Part shown: positions 1 through 6,396 of the stretch, piece by piece
Numbering within the stretch: position 1 is the first letter of the stretch
Layout: each line of letters opens with the position of its first letter
Origin: an uncultured Porphyromonadaceae bacterium
GTDB lineage: Bacteria > Bacteroidota > Bacteroidia > Bacteroidales > Muribaculaceae
Assembly: GCA_937892215.1 (NCBI GenBank)
Contig: CALAVE010000028.1
Coordinates: 1 to 22,213 of the forward strand
Direction: 5' to 3'
Length of the DNA stretch: 22,213 bases
Program-made: the position numbers and the translations under genes
Notes under the pieces: generated by a model
What the model was told of the DNA's origin: nothing
Database searches by the model: none
The model's input: only the letters and a program-made list of their open reading frames with translations

Positions 1-1
1 G

Positions 2-85
2 AGCCGGCGCAAGCACTTAAAAAACGATGATTGGAACTGTCTTGCGGATTTGAGGATTATTCACAAAAAACAGCAAAAACTATGA
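2..85 (+). CDS. C-terminal tail of an upstream protein (5' truncated by window edge)
   Basis: An open frame enters from the left edge and ends at TGA 83-85, overlapping the ATG of the next gene at 82 by four bases (ATGA), the usual sign of translationally coupled genes. The 27 visible residues are basic and include the stretch NDDWNCLADLRIIHKKQ. That is too little to name a family. A competing frame ending at TGA 28-30 is possible but leaves a longer unexplained gap. The call rests on the overlap and the protein-like composition. Confidence 0.45.
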   Translation, partial: SRRKHLKNDDWNCLADLRIIHKKQQKL

Positions 86-342
86 AACAGATTAAAGCAA
101 AAATTGTTGAAAAAAAGGCTGATATTTATCGGTTCCGTTATCTGAATTATTATGACGGGCGAAAGGTGTTGTGCAGGGTGTTCTTTGACGATGCTGATAT
201 GCCCTTCCGGGCTGACTTAGCCATTCATAGGGGACAGTCCATATCCTATTTTGAGAAGGACTTGGAAAAGGCAAAAATATGTTGCGAAAAATATCTGCAT
301 AACTTATTCCCCAGCCAGGATGTGAACATCGCATATTGCTAA
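82..342 (+). CDS. Small hypothetical island protein, 86 aa
   Basis: I do not recognise this protein. The ATG at 82 is preferred over an upstream TTG at 31 because it overlaps the preceding stop as ATGA and follows an A-rich leader like those of its neighbours. The product starts MKQIKAKIVEKKADIYRFRY, is mixed alpha/beta in character, and has an acidic middle (VFFDDADMPF) and two cysteines in KICCEKY. It has no signal peptide or membrane segment, so it is probably cytoplasmic. A 10-bp stem-loop follows the stop by seven bases. It is the first complete gene of the string that runs to 3250. Confidence 0.6.
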   Translation: MKQIKAKIVEKKADIYRFRYLNYYDGRKVLCRVFFDDADMPFRADLAIHRGQSISYFEKDLEKAKICCEKYLHNLFPSQDVNIAYC

Positions 343-348
343 GCCGTT

Positions 349-378
349 TTATTGCAAGGGTTAGCACTCTTGCAATAA
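349..378 (+). terminator. Stem-loop after gene at 82-342
   Basis: Perfect 10-bp stem (TTATTGCAAG / CTTGCAATAA) with a 10-base loop, seven bases after the stop. No T-tract follows directly, so it may be an mRNA processing or stabilising hairpin rather than a classical terminator. The next ATG is 37 bases downstream. Confidence 0.5.
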
Positions 379-415
379 CCTAATCACGATTGTTTAACAT
401 TAAAATTTCAAGATT

Positions 416-841
416 ATGGGACTTGCAGAACAGATTAAGGACGAAATGGCTCAGAAAGCCGAACAATTCATGTACAAGGATTCTTTCCTCAAATGGGTGT
501 CCGACCGGTTCAAAAAAGGCTCCGATGTGGTAAAAATCCATGTGGCGTTTTGTGAACTCTATGGCAATCTCCGTATGGCCGACCGATTTTATTTCGGACC
601 CGACAATGAATTTGCCGACCATGTGTATGTCTGCTTCGACTATCACGACGGACACCATTTTATGTACCCCACTAACCACCCTGAACTGACTGCGGATATT
701 TCCGGCTCAGAACTGGCGTGGAAGTATATCGTGAATGAGGATGATTTGGTGGCAAAAAAAACCATCTTATCACAGGAGGGGTTTGTGGTGTCTTTCCTCA
801 AGAATTGCGCCAATGGTACATTGGAGGTCAGATTGCCCTAA
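416..841 (+). CDS. Hypothetical island protein, 141 aa
   Basis: Not recognised. The N-terminus (MGLAEQIKDEMAQKAEQF) is predicted helical and is followed by a basic stretch (SDRFKKGSDVVKIH). The middle is aromatic and His-rich (FDYHDGHHFMYPTNHPE), which could bind a metal, though no known motif is complete. There is no signal peptide or membrane span. The start is the only ATG that follows the A/T-rich leader (AACATTAAAATTTC), and there is no Shine-Dalgarno. It lies between two stem-loops in the gene string, and nothing nearby shows its function. Confidence 0.6.
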   Translation: MGLAEQIKDEMAQKAEQFMYKDSFLKWVSDRFKKGSDVVKIHVAFCELYGNLRMADRFYFGPDNEFADHVYVCFDYHDGHHFMYPTNHPELTADISGSELAWKYIVNEDDLVAKKTILSQEGFVVSFLKNCANGTLEVRLP

Positions 842-855
842 TGCCTTATCTCGTG

Positions 856-880
856 AAGGCGAGGTTTATACCCTTGCCTT
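856..880 (+). terminator. Stem-loop after gene at 416-841
   Basis: 9-bp stem AAGGCGAGG / CCTTGCCTT with one G-U pair and a 7-base loop, 14 bases after the stop. The next ATG is 37 bases downstream, the same spacing as for the previous hairpin. No immediate T-tract. Confidence 0.45.
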
Positions 881-917
881 TGCACTGACGTTTAACTCTT
901 AAAAAACAATTAACATT

Positions 918-1208
918 ATGGAAAAAATTATCGACAAAAAGTTTTATCGTACTGATGTATTTGAACCGGTTACCGAATTCCCTTACGGCTACAGCGTTTG
1001 GAATATCGGCCGAAAGAACTTTCCCCATGAGCGTTGTGTGCCTTTGGCTAAGCCTGGTTTCAATCAGTTTGAATGGCAAAGAAACATAGATTTAAACAGC
1101 CTCAAATACATCATGGTGGAAACGGAAGAAATTGCACTGCGGATACTTCACGAAGCCGGCATGCGTGGTTGCGATGAGAAACGTTTCCACGAAATTGTAA
1201 ATGGCTAA
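918..1208 (+). CDS. Hypothetical island protein, 96 aa
   Basis: Not recognised. It begins MEKIIDKKFYRTDVFEPVTE; the middle is rich in aromatic and basic residues (YSVWNIGRKNFPHERCVPLAK) and the C-terminus is predicted helical (EEIALRILHEAGMRGC). It has no signal peptide or membrane segment. The start ATG follows a leader reading AACAATTAACATT, shared in form with several neighbours. A 10-bp hairpin follows the stop by seven bases. Size and context suggest an accessory or regulatory protein of the element, but no function can be assigned. Confidence 0.6.
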   Translation: MEKIIDKKFYRTDVFEPVTEFPYGYSVWNIGRKNFPHERCVPLAKPGFNQFEWQRNIDLNSLKYIMVETEEIALRILHEAGMRGCDEKRFHEIVNG

Positions 1209-1215
1209 CTCCCCA

Positions 1216-1245
1216 GATGGTTGTGTACCGAACTTCACAACCATC
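1216..1245 (+). terminator. Stem-loop after gene at 918-1208
   Basis: Perfect 10-bp stem GATGGTTGTG / CACAACCATC with a 10-base loop. A run of five T lies about 15 bases further on, too far for a canonical intrinsic terminator. Confidence 0.5.
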
Positions 1246-1289
1246 ACCACAACTGACACTTTTTATTCACTTATTAAAACATTACAATT

Positions 1290-1490
1290 ATGGAACAAAA
1301 AAATTATCTAATCTCTATGAGTGTAAATTCCCCTGTCTGCTACAGGATTCAGGATAGGGAAACGGGTACTCTAATTGATGTGTTCGACACTTACGAGGAG
1401 GCACTTGCCGAACTTAACATCTATGAACGAGATGATAAAAACAACGGCGACTATACCCCCGACTTCTACGAGATTAAGCCAGTCTATTAA
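1290..1490 (+). CDS. Small hypothetical island protein, 66 aa
   Basis: A compact protein with the pattern YRIQDRETGTLIDVFDTYEE followed by a helix and a closing DYTPDFYEI strand. Small one-domain proteins with a strand-turn-ETG-strand-helix layout are common among Bacteroidales mobile elements, but I cannot name a family. The gene at 5596-6336 holds two domains of broadly similar layout. The start follows the leader AAAACATTACAATT and is not in doubt. A terminator-like hairpin follows the stop. Probably cytoplasmic. Confidence 0.6.
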   Translation: MEQKNYLISMSVNSPVCYRIQDRETGTLIDVFDTYEEALAELNIYERDDKNNGDYTPDFYEIKPVY

Positions 1491-1499
1491 TCGCACAAA

Positions 1500-1538
1500 G
1501 CGGGATGTGATTCGTACTCACTTCCCGCACTAATTTTT
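1500..1538 (+). terminator. Probable intrinsic terminator
   Basis: 11-bp stem GCGGGATGTGA / TCACTTCCCGC with one mismatch and a 7-base loop, followed after five bases by TTTTT. It is the most terminator-like hairpin of the island string and may partly isolate the downstream genes. Confidence 0.6.
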
Positions 1539-1562
1539 CTAACAATTAAAACATTTTTCATT

Positions 1563-1745
1563 ATGAGTAACTACTATCATTCTGCACCTGTAACAATCTC
1601 CCTTATGGGATGTGACAAAACGTTTAATTCTCGTGTTGATGCCATTGAAACGTTATTCGCTCTTGGCGTTTATGGCTCTGATTCCGATTATGAAGAGGCA
1701 CGCAAAGCACTTAATTCTCTTTTCTCTTCTGAAAAAGTTGCTTAA
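1563..1745 (+). CDS. Small hypothetical island protein, 60 aa
   Basis: Not recognised. The product begins MSNYYHSAPVTISLMGCDKT and ends in two predicted helices (VDAIETLFALGVYG and DYEEARKALNSLF). No signal peptide or membrane segment. An overlapping frame starting at 1612 is judged a shadow because it lacks a leader and has poor composition. The ATG at 1563 follows ACATTTTTCATT, in line with the other genes in the string. A promoter for the next gene begins just after the stop. Confidence 0.55.
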   Translation: MSNYYHSAPVTISLMGCDKTFNSRVDAIETLFALGVYGSDSDYEEARKALNSLFSSEKVA

Positions 1746-1749
1746 TCTC

Positions 1750-1780
1750 TTGCATATTCTATCGGTATTTATTAACTTTG
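1750..1780 (+). promoter_or_regulatory. Bacteroidetes-type promoter for the 1862 gene
   Basis: TTG at 1750-1752, exactly 20 bases, then TAACTTTG at 1773-1780, matching the -33/-7 consensus of Bacteroidales primary sigma. Transcription would start near 1787, giving a leader of about 75 bases that contains the hairpin at 1810-1841. Confidence 0.6.
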
Positions 1781-1809
1781 CATATTCCAAATAGTAAGAA
1801 TTTTTTTGT

Positions 1810-1841
1810 GTGGGGTGGTGGTCCTGTGACCGTCACCCCGC
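1810..1841 (+). promoter_or_regulatory. GC-rich leader hairpin upstream of membrane protein
   Basis: GGGGTG-GT-GGTC pairs with GACC-GT-CACCCC around a CTGT loop; the internal GT/GT can form two G-U pairs, giving about 12 bp. It lies between the promoter at 1750-1780 and the ATG at 1862, so it would be in the 5' leader. It could be an attenuator, a translation-control structure, or a terminator for the preceding gene. Confidence 0.5.
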
Positions 1842-1861
1842 AATTTTATCAAGTTCGCCTT

Positions 1862-2179
1862 ATGAAACCAATGTACGAAACTTCCGAACCTATGACTTAT
1901 AAAGTCTCACGTCCCCAAAAGGAGGACGATTATATTATCGTAACGTCTATCTATGTGAAGAAACCCGGCAAACCGCTCAAGAAAAAACGCAAGCGGCTCA
2001 ACCGCTTTTTCGTGGGCGGGTGGGCGGCCTTTAAGGCTTACGCTGTTAGTGCCATCGGAGCGATATTTATCACTACCGCCTGTTTTGAGTTTGATTTAAT
2101 CGTTTTCTGGGCTGCCGCATGTCTGCTCGTAGGGGTTGCGATTTTCCTCTTGCTCATGGGCATAATGTACATCATTTAA
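1862..2179 (+). CDS. Small two-span membrane protein, 105 aa
   Basis: The product has a soluble N-terminus of about 48 residues, with a strongly basic patch (KPLKKKRKRLNRFF) at about 38-50, then two hydrophobic spans at about 52-74 and 78-104 that end the protein. The positive patch suggests that the N-terminus is cytoplasmic and both spans form a hairpin in the inner membrane. The ATG at 1862 is chosen because a longer frame from a TTG at 1778 would translate the promoter and the leader hairpin. Family unknown. A role in the element's envelope functions is conceivable but not shown. Confidence 0.6.
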   Translation: MKPMYETSEPMTYKVSRPQKEDDYIIVTSIYVKKPGKPLKKKRKRLNRFFVGGWAAFKAYAVSAIGAIFITTACFEFDLIVFWAAACLLVGVAIFLLLMGIMYII

Positions 2180-2184
2180 GCCTC

Positions 2185-2214
2185 TGTCCCATCAGGTGAA
2201 AACCTGCGGGGACA
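2185..2214 (+). terminator. Two-part stem-loop with GAAA loop
   Basis: TGTCCC / GGGACA and CAGGT / ACCTG are separated by a 2x2 internal loop and capped by a GAAA tetraloop, starting five bases after the stop of the membrane protein. No T-tract. It has the same general build as the hairpin at 1810-1841. Confidence 0.5.
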
Positions 2215-2242
2215 ACCATTATTAATCTAAAACAATACTTAT

Positions 2243-3250
2243 ATGAGACGTGACGAATATTTAGCGAAAAAAGCAAGAAACAGCCAGAGGCTTACTCCTG
2301 CCGGTCTCAAAAAACTTGAAGAGGTCTGGAGAAAACTCGGCTATGACCCTAATTTGTTCCTGGACGAACACAACAATTTCACATGGGGAGAAACCGTCAA
2401 GAATGATTCATTCCTAACTGGTTGCAGTTACTGCCATGAACTCCGTGGCGAGGCTATGGCCGACTATTGCAATAAAGTTATTAAGCACATGGCCATTTAT
2501 GGCGATGTGTCGTTGCATGGTTTTATCAACGCAAAGGAACACCGTTTCTACACAGCCGATGAGGTGGCTGAATTCACAGAACCATATATGAGACGGTTTG
2601 TCCCTTATATGGGATTCACTGCGGCACGCCGCCAATATCGGAAGTCCAAATTTGCCCGAATTGTTTTTCCGTTTTTCGGTGATTCTCGTAAAGTATGGTA
2701 CACCGAAGACGGTATCTTCTTCTTCGACCACTGGACTGACGAACAGTACGACCTGTTCAATTACCTTATGGTCCGCACTGCGGCTAAGGCAATCTACAAA
2801 GTGGTTGACACATTCTATTCTTACGTGGAAATGTGCGAAAGCAAGGGTAAGACAATCAACAAAAACGATACTTTTGAACAATACCTGGAAGACATCATTA
2901 GTTGCTACAGGTTGGAAACCGAGCCGTTCGACCTCGATGTGGATGTCCCGCTCCCGCCTCCGGTGATATATAAGAGTGTACATTCTCACGACAAGGAAAG
3001 CCATGATTTCGTACAGCGGATTTGGACTCCGATTGAGATTGACTCTGAAAAGGAGAGCCTTACGATTAGGGAAGATTTGGCTTATTCGGGACCGGTTGTT
3101 GAAGCCCCCGCAACAGACCCTTATAACCAATGCCCTGAAATTTCATTGGGGCTTTATGAAACATTTGCCTATTTCCCCTCATACCCTCGCTATATACCTC
3201 TTAAACGCAGAATGAAACTCACTGATTTCTACACTCAGGATGATGAGTGA
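2243..3250 (+). CDS. Hypothetical island protein, 335 aa
   Basis: The largest gene of the string; not recognised. The N-terminus is basic and helical (MRRDEYLAKKARNSQRLTPA), and a cysteine group (GCSYC at about 60-64, C76) could bind metal. A central aromatic region (FFFDHWTDEQYDLFNYL, about 153-170) and a Pro-rich linker (DVDVPLPPPVIY, about 232-243) follow. It has no membrane segment or signal peptide. The start follows AACAATACTTAT and the stop is followed by a hairpin. A long open frame on the opposite strand (2414-3130) is treated as a shadow because it has no leader and an implausible composition. Confidence 0.65.
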   Translation: MRRDEYLAKKARNSQRLTPAGLKKLEEVWRKLGYDPNLFLDEHNNFTWGETVKNDSFLTGCSYCHELRGEAMADYCNKVIKHMAIYGDVSLHGFINAKEHRFYTADEVAEFTEPYMRRFVPYMGFTAARRQYRKSKFARIVFPFFGDSRKVWYTEDGIFFFDHWTDEQYDLFNYLMVRTAAKAIYKVVDTFYSYVEMCESKGKTINKNDTFEQYLEDIISCYRLETEPFDLDVDVPLPPPVIYKSVHSHDKESHDFVQRIWTPIEIDSEKESLTIREDLAYSGPVVEAPATDPYNQCPEISLGLYETFAYFPSYPRYIPLKRRMKLTDFYTQDDE

Positions 3251-3276
3251 TGACAATCGTTCCATAATTGCTCTTG

Positions 3277-3323
3277 GTGTAACCGCTTGGACGGTGGTTA
3301 CACTGCCTAAACAGAATTTTTTA
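3277..3323 (+). terminator. Stem-loop followed by T-tract
   Basis: 8-bp stem GTGTAACC (3277-3284) / GGTTACAC (3296-3303) with an 11-base loop; an alternative inner pairing ACCG/CGGT exists. TTTTTT follows 14 bases later. It separates the 335-aa gene from the recombinase gene. Confidence 0.45.
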
Positions 3324-3336
3324 ACTTTTTAGAATT

Positions 3337-4278
3337 ATGGAAAAACAAGAATTTATCGACTTCCTTGTCTCCCGTAACTGGGCGACAAAACCCGCTTCCG
3401 ATTTATTCCACACTTCTATCATCGACTCTGATATGGAATTGTCGGACTGGAGAGCATCTTTCGTGGGGGCTTTTTGCACATCGTATAACCATGAAAGGGT
3501 GCACATCATCAGGGGCATCGCTTCGGTGCTCAGGGTGAATGTGCCTCAATGGAGCGATTTCTCTAAGGCTAATGTGGCTCTTATCCGTGAAGATTTGCTC
3601 AGTAAATGCTCTGCGAACACGGCTAAAACCTATCTGGCTATGCTTAGGAGCGTTTTTGCCACTTATTCCGATGCCGGTGTATTACCTTCTAACTCCTACA
3701 AAAAGGAAATGCGAGTGCGGAAAGAACCGAGTCAGCACATCGCTCTTACGGAAGAGGAAATAGAACTGATACACAAGTATCAGCCTAAATCCGAAACGGA
3801 AAGCGACGTGAAAAGGGACTTTATGATTGAGGCTCTTTGTGGGGCTCGTAGTTCCGATGTTAAGTCGCTGACTGAGGATAATATCGTTGGCGGATGGCTT
3901 ACTTATGTATCTCAAAAGACGAAGACCGAAACTAAAGTGCCCGTGCATAAATACCTGACGGAATACATCCGCCAACCTCGCCACGGTGAGCATAACAGGT
4001 CTTGCTGTAATAAGGTAATCCAGCGGATATGCCAAAATGTAGGCATAAATGATGAGATTAAGTTATTCGTCGCCGGACGGTGGCAGACGAAACCGAAATA
4101 TCAGTTCTGTGGCACGCACACGGGGAGGCGTTCTTTCGCAACTTGCCTCGCCGTTAGAGGAGTGCCCGTGGCGGTTATTTCCAAAATGATGGGGCATGCC
4201 TCCGTCAACCAAACTTCTCATTACATTACTTTTGATGTGCAACAAATCTCTGATTCCGCTTTATCTTTCTTTAATTAA
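3337..4278 (+). CDS. Tyrosine recombinase / phage-type integrase, 313 aa
   Basis: This DNA strand-exchange enzyme would cut and rejoin DNA through a 3'-phosphotyrosine. The N-terminal half (to about 130) is a helical core-binding region with the SAM-like pattern SANTAKTYLAMLRSVF. The catalytic domain carries a complete set of residues: Arg171 (CGARSSDVKSL), Lys194 (QKTKT), His261 and Arg264 (HTGRRSFAT), His287 (GHASV) and Tyr296 (SHYITF). The start follows TTTAACTTTTTAGAATT. It lies inside the island, about 2 kb from the integrase at 6397-7578, so it is more likely to act on an internal or secondary site, or to help excision. The next gene begins 12 bases after its stop. Confidence 0.85.
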   Translation: MEKQEFIDFLVSRNWATKPASDLFHTSIIDSDMELSDWRASFVGAFCTSYNHERVHIIRGIASVLRVNVPQWSDFSKANVALIREDLLSKCSANTAKTYLAMLRSVFATYSDAGVLPSNSYKKEMRVRKEPSQHIALTEEEIELIHKYQPKSETESDVKRDFMIEALCGARSSDVKSLTEDNIVGGWLTYVSQKTKTETKVPVHKYLTEYIRQPRHGEHNRSCCNKVIQRICQNVGINDEIKLFVAGRWQTKPKYQFCGTHTGRRSFATCLAVRGVPVAVISKMMGHASVNQTSHYITFDVQQISDSALSFFN

Positions 4279-4290
4279 CTCTTTTACATT

Positions 4291-4689
4291 ATGAAACAAA
4301 TTCCGAAAAAACTTCTGCCTCTCGTAGAACAAGAAAAGGGCAAACCATCACCTGTAGGGATAGCCCTTCTTTGCCGTAACCATTGCGAAAGTCTGCAAAC
4401 AGTCTCCGACTCTTTCGGCAATGTGGCGCAGATTATGGCTGAATGTGCTGTTTACGCCGAGTCACTTAAAGAACTCAAGGGATTGCCGGCTCTGTGGCTC
4501 ACAGACTTCTATGACGAGTATAGGGAACGGTTTCTCCGTGCGCAGAAACTCTTAGAAAAGGCCGTCAGTATTCTCAATGTTGAGGACTTGGAGGAATTTA
4601 TCAGCGACATTGACCGAAAAAGTGCTCAGGAAAGTAGTTCATGGGACGATATAGAACAGATAATGAACTTTATCGATGAGGATGAGTAA
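4291..4689 (+). CDS. Small acidic hypothetical protein, 132 aa
   Basis: Not recognised. It begins just after the recombinase stop without a hairpin between them, so the two genes are probably co-transcribed and may work together. The N-terminus is basic (MKQIPKKLLPLVEQEKGKPS). The rest is largely helical and increasingly acidic, ending DDIEQIMNFIDEDE. No membrane segment. An accessory or regulatory partner of the recombinase is possible, but nothing in the sequence proves it. Confidence 0.6.
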   Translation: MKQIPKKLLPLVEQEKGKPSPVGIALLCRNHCESLQTVSDSFGNVAQIMAECAVYAESLKELKGLPALWLTDFYDEYRERFLRAQKLLEKAVSILNVEDLEEFISDIDRKSAQESSSWDDIEQIMNFIDEDE

Positions 4690-4695
4690 AACATC

Positions 4696-4723
4696 GGCTG
4701 TGCCGGGAGAAATCCGGACATGG
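4696..4723. terminator. Hairpin between convergent genes
   Basis: GGC-TGT-CCGG pairs with CCGG-ACA-GGC, with one-base bulges, around a short loop, between the stops of the + strand gene at 4689 and the - strand gene at 4726. The position suits a bidirectional terminator, though T-tracts are weak. Confidence 0.4.
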
Positions 4724-4725
4724 CC

Positions 4726-5589
4726 TCAGAACTTTATGGGGATGTCTGGGACCGCCCGCTGCGTCTTGTACTTCCGCCTGTTGTCAAGGTAGGCAAATCG
4801 GCTCGTTTGGCTAAACCGTGAGCGCAATAGGTCTTCATAATGCTTGATTTCGCGCGGAAACGCACTTCTGAGCGAAGAATATCCCAAATAGGAGTAAATG
4901 TACTCTGACGGATTTTCAAAGCCTAAAAAACGGATAACGTCGTCTGTCGATTCATTGTTTAACGATAGCGGGTAGAATACCCTCAGCACATTTCGCATGT
5001 CTCTTGTAATCGGACAGGATATGTCTTCTTGCTGAAGACTGGCCCATATTCCTCGTCCCATTCCGTCTTTTAGGGTGAGAATCGCTGTCATCGCCTTCAT
5101 CTTTGCTTTCGCCTCCGAACCGATGCAGCTCAGCACCTGATACGCACCCTCACTGCAACGTTTATAACCCGATGCCGATAGCCCCACATATTCAAGCGGT
5201 ATCTGCTTGGAAATGGCTATATCCCATAATACATTGAGTAATCGCAAAAACTCCGTTGAGGAAATACCATTTGGCACAAACAACCCTTTGCCTAACATTA
5301 AATTGGCGAATTCTCTGTTACGTAAGTAATCCCAGGGCGAGTCCCCTATGATATAGCGCAGTTCCATTACGTACTGAGCCCTTGACTCCGTTTTTAGCGG
5401 GATAATCAGACCCAAAAAGGCCGCCACCTCAATATCTTTCTTCTCTTTGTAATAATCCGACAAGAATAGCGGATATTTACGAGCGGCTTTGTACTCTTTG
5501 CCTATCTGTATCAGCCATTCATAAGCATATCTGCCTATGACGGAGATTTGCTTCCTCCGTTGTATGTATCTGTATTCGGAATCTTTCAC
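4726..5589 (-). CDS. Divergent DUF2400-like (TIGR02757) protein, 287 aa
   Basis: Several signatures of the DUF2400/TIGR02757 family can be lined up: KDIEVAAFL (51-59), GDSPWDYL (82-89), GIW (180-182), and CPITRDMRN (192-200) followed by NPSEYIYSYLG. In typical family members the third block reads roughly PLDVHTGN, which resembles the PVDTH segment of helix-hairpin-helix DNA glycosylases. Here the Asp is replaced by Thr. A DNA-binding but non-catalytic role is therefore possible; this is inference from remembered family patterns. The start is GTG, six bases after the upstream stop and preceded by GGCGGGA. It is the second gene of a two-gene operon. Confidence 0.5.
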   Translation of the reverse strand: MKDSEYRYIQRRKQISVIGRYAYEWLIQIGKEYKAARKYPLFLSDYYKEKKDIEVAAFLGLIIPLKTESRAQYVMELRYIIGDSPWDYLRNREFANLMLGKGLFVPNGISSTEFLRLLNVLWDIAISKQIPLEYVGLSASGYKRCSEGAYQVLSCIGSEAKAKMKAMTAILTLKDGMGRGIWASLQQEDISCPITRDMRNVLRVFYPLSLNNESTDDVIRFLGFENPSEYIYSYLGYSSLRSAFPREIKHYEDLLRSRFSQTSRFAYLDNRRKYKTQRAVPDIPIKF

Positions 5590-5595
5590 TCCCGC

Positions 5596-6336
5596 CTACG
5601 ATAACTTGAAAGATACTTGAGCCACGCGAAGAAATCGCCTCTTGTCTCTCTCAATTTCTTTCACCGTTAAGTCTTCATGCTTGAACCCCATAGTGAAAGA
5701 TATGTTCGGATTCCGGGTCTTTAGCGTCGAGAAAAGGCTTGCCGCCTCATCCACGGTCACACAATAAGCGTCTTTCACGCTGTTGCTGTAAAATAATCCT
5801 CCGTTGGGAGCGAGTGACTTCAAAAAGCCTGTCTTCCCTGTCCGCTTGTTGTGACAGTACACCACAACATTCGGAGTACAAAATGGGTTTTCCCTTGCCA
5901 CATAGCATTTTCGCACTTTTACCCCATATTCTTCGCTCATTATTTTCACCGTATCTTCACTCGCGGATGCCTCTGTGCAGTACACCAAAGCATCACGCAC
6001 ATTACAGGAAAATTCAGGCTTATGTTCCCCGCCTTTCTTGTCGGCATACATTTTACCGGTGAAAAAACTCCTCCTGCCGGATTCCGTCTTGGTGATAACC
6101 CAAAAGCAATTGGATTCATGGCTTTGCAGGAAATCATTAGCCCTCTCGCATAACACACTTTTGCCTTTTCTCGTAATCTTCTCGGCTATGTATTGTGCGG
6201 ACAATGGCCTGCTCACCGGCACACATTCTGGGGTAAGTGTGTATTTGTCGGGGAGAATTCTCCTGCGCCGATAATCGGCCACGAACTCATACAGCCCGCC
6301 TTCTGCGGGTTCTAAATAGACAACATAATCTTCCAT
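5596..6336 (-). CDS. Hypothetical protein with two copies of a small domain, 246 aa
   Basis: Not recognised as a named family. Residues about 76-146 and 156-218 look like two copies of one unit. Each begins with hydrophobic strands around a TESGRR or KRTGKT turn, continues to a block ending NVRDALVYCTEA or SVKDAYCVTVDEA, and then has a helix. The N-terminal 70 residues include a basic patch (DYRRRRILP). No membrane segment. The ATG lies within a 9-bp inverted repeat that also covers the -7 promoter element, suggesting that this protein or a partner regulates the operon. The downstream gene starts six bases after its stop. Confidence 0.6.
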   Translation of the reverse strand: MEDYVVYLEPAEGGLYEFVADYRRRRILPDKYTLTPECVPVSRPLSAQYIAEKITRKGKSVLCERANDFLQSHESNCFWVITKTESGRRSFFTGKMYADKKGGEHKPEFSCNVRDALVYCTEASASEDTVKIMSEEYGVKVRKCYVARENPFCTPNVVVYCHNKRTGKTGFLKSLAPNGGLFYSNSVKDAYCVTVDEAASLFSTLKTRNPNISFTMGFKHEDLTVKEIERDKRRFLRVAQVSFKLS

Positions 6337-6393
6337 TTGCGCAAAAAATAAGTTATGCGCAAATATACTAATTATTAATCAAATAAATACAAA
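6335..6393 (-). promoter_or_regulatory. Promoter with overlapping palindromic operator candidate
   Basis: On the - strand, TATATTTG (6360-6367) is a good -7 element, with TTTG at 6390-6393 as a possible -33 at a slightly long 22-base spacing. ATTTGCGCA (6335-6343) and TGCGCAAAT (6356-6364) form a perfect 9-bp inverted repeat with 12 bases between; arm centres are 21 bp apart, two helical turns. One arm covers the -7 element and the other covers the start codon of the 246-aa gene. A dimeric repressor bound here would block transcription. Confidence 0.55.
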
Positions 6394-6396
6394 ATA

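Noticed and set aside
2414..3130. 238-residue open frame on the - strand
   Set aside because: Antisense to the 335-aa island gene, with no leader and an implausible Cys/Val/Arg-rich composition.
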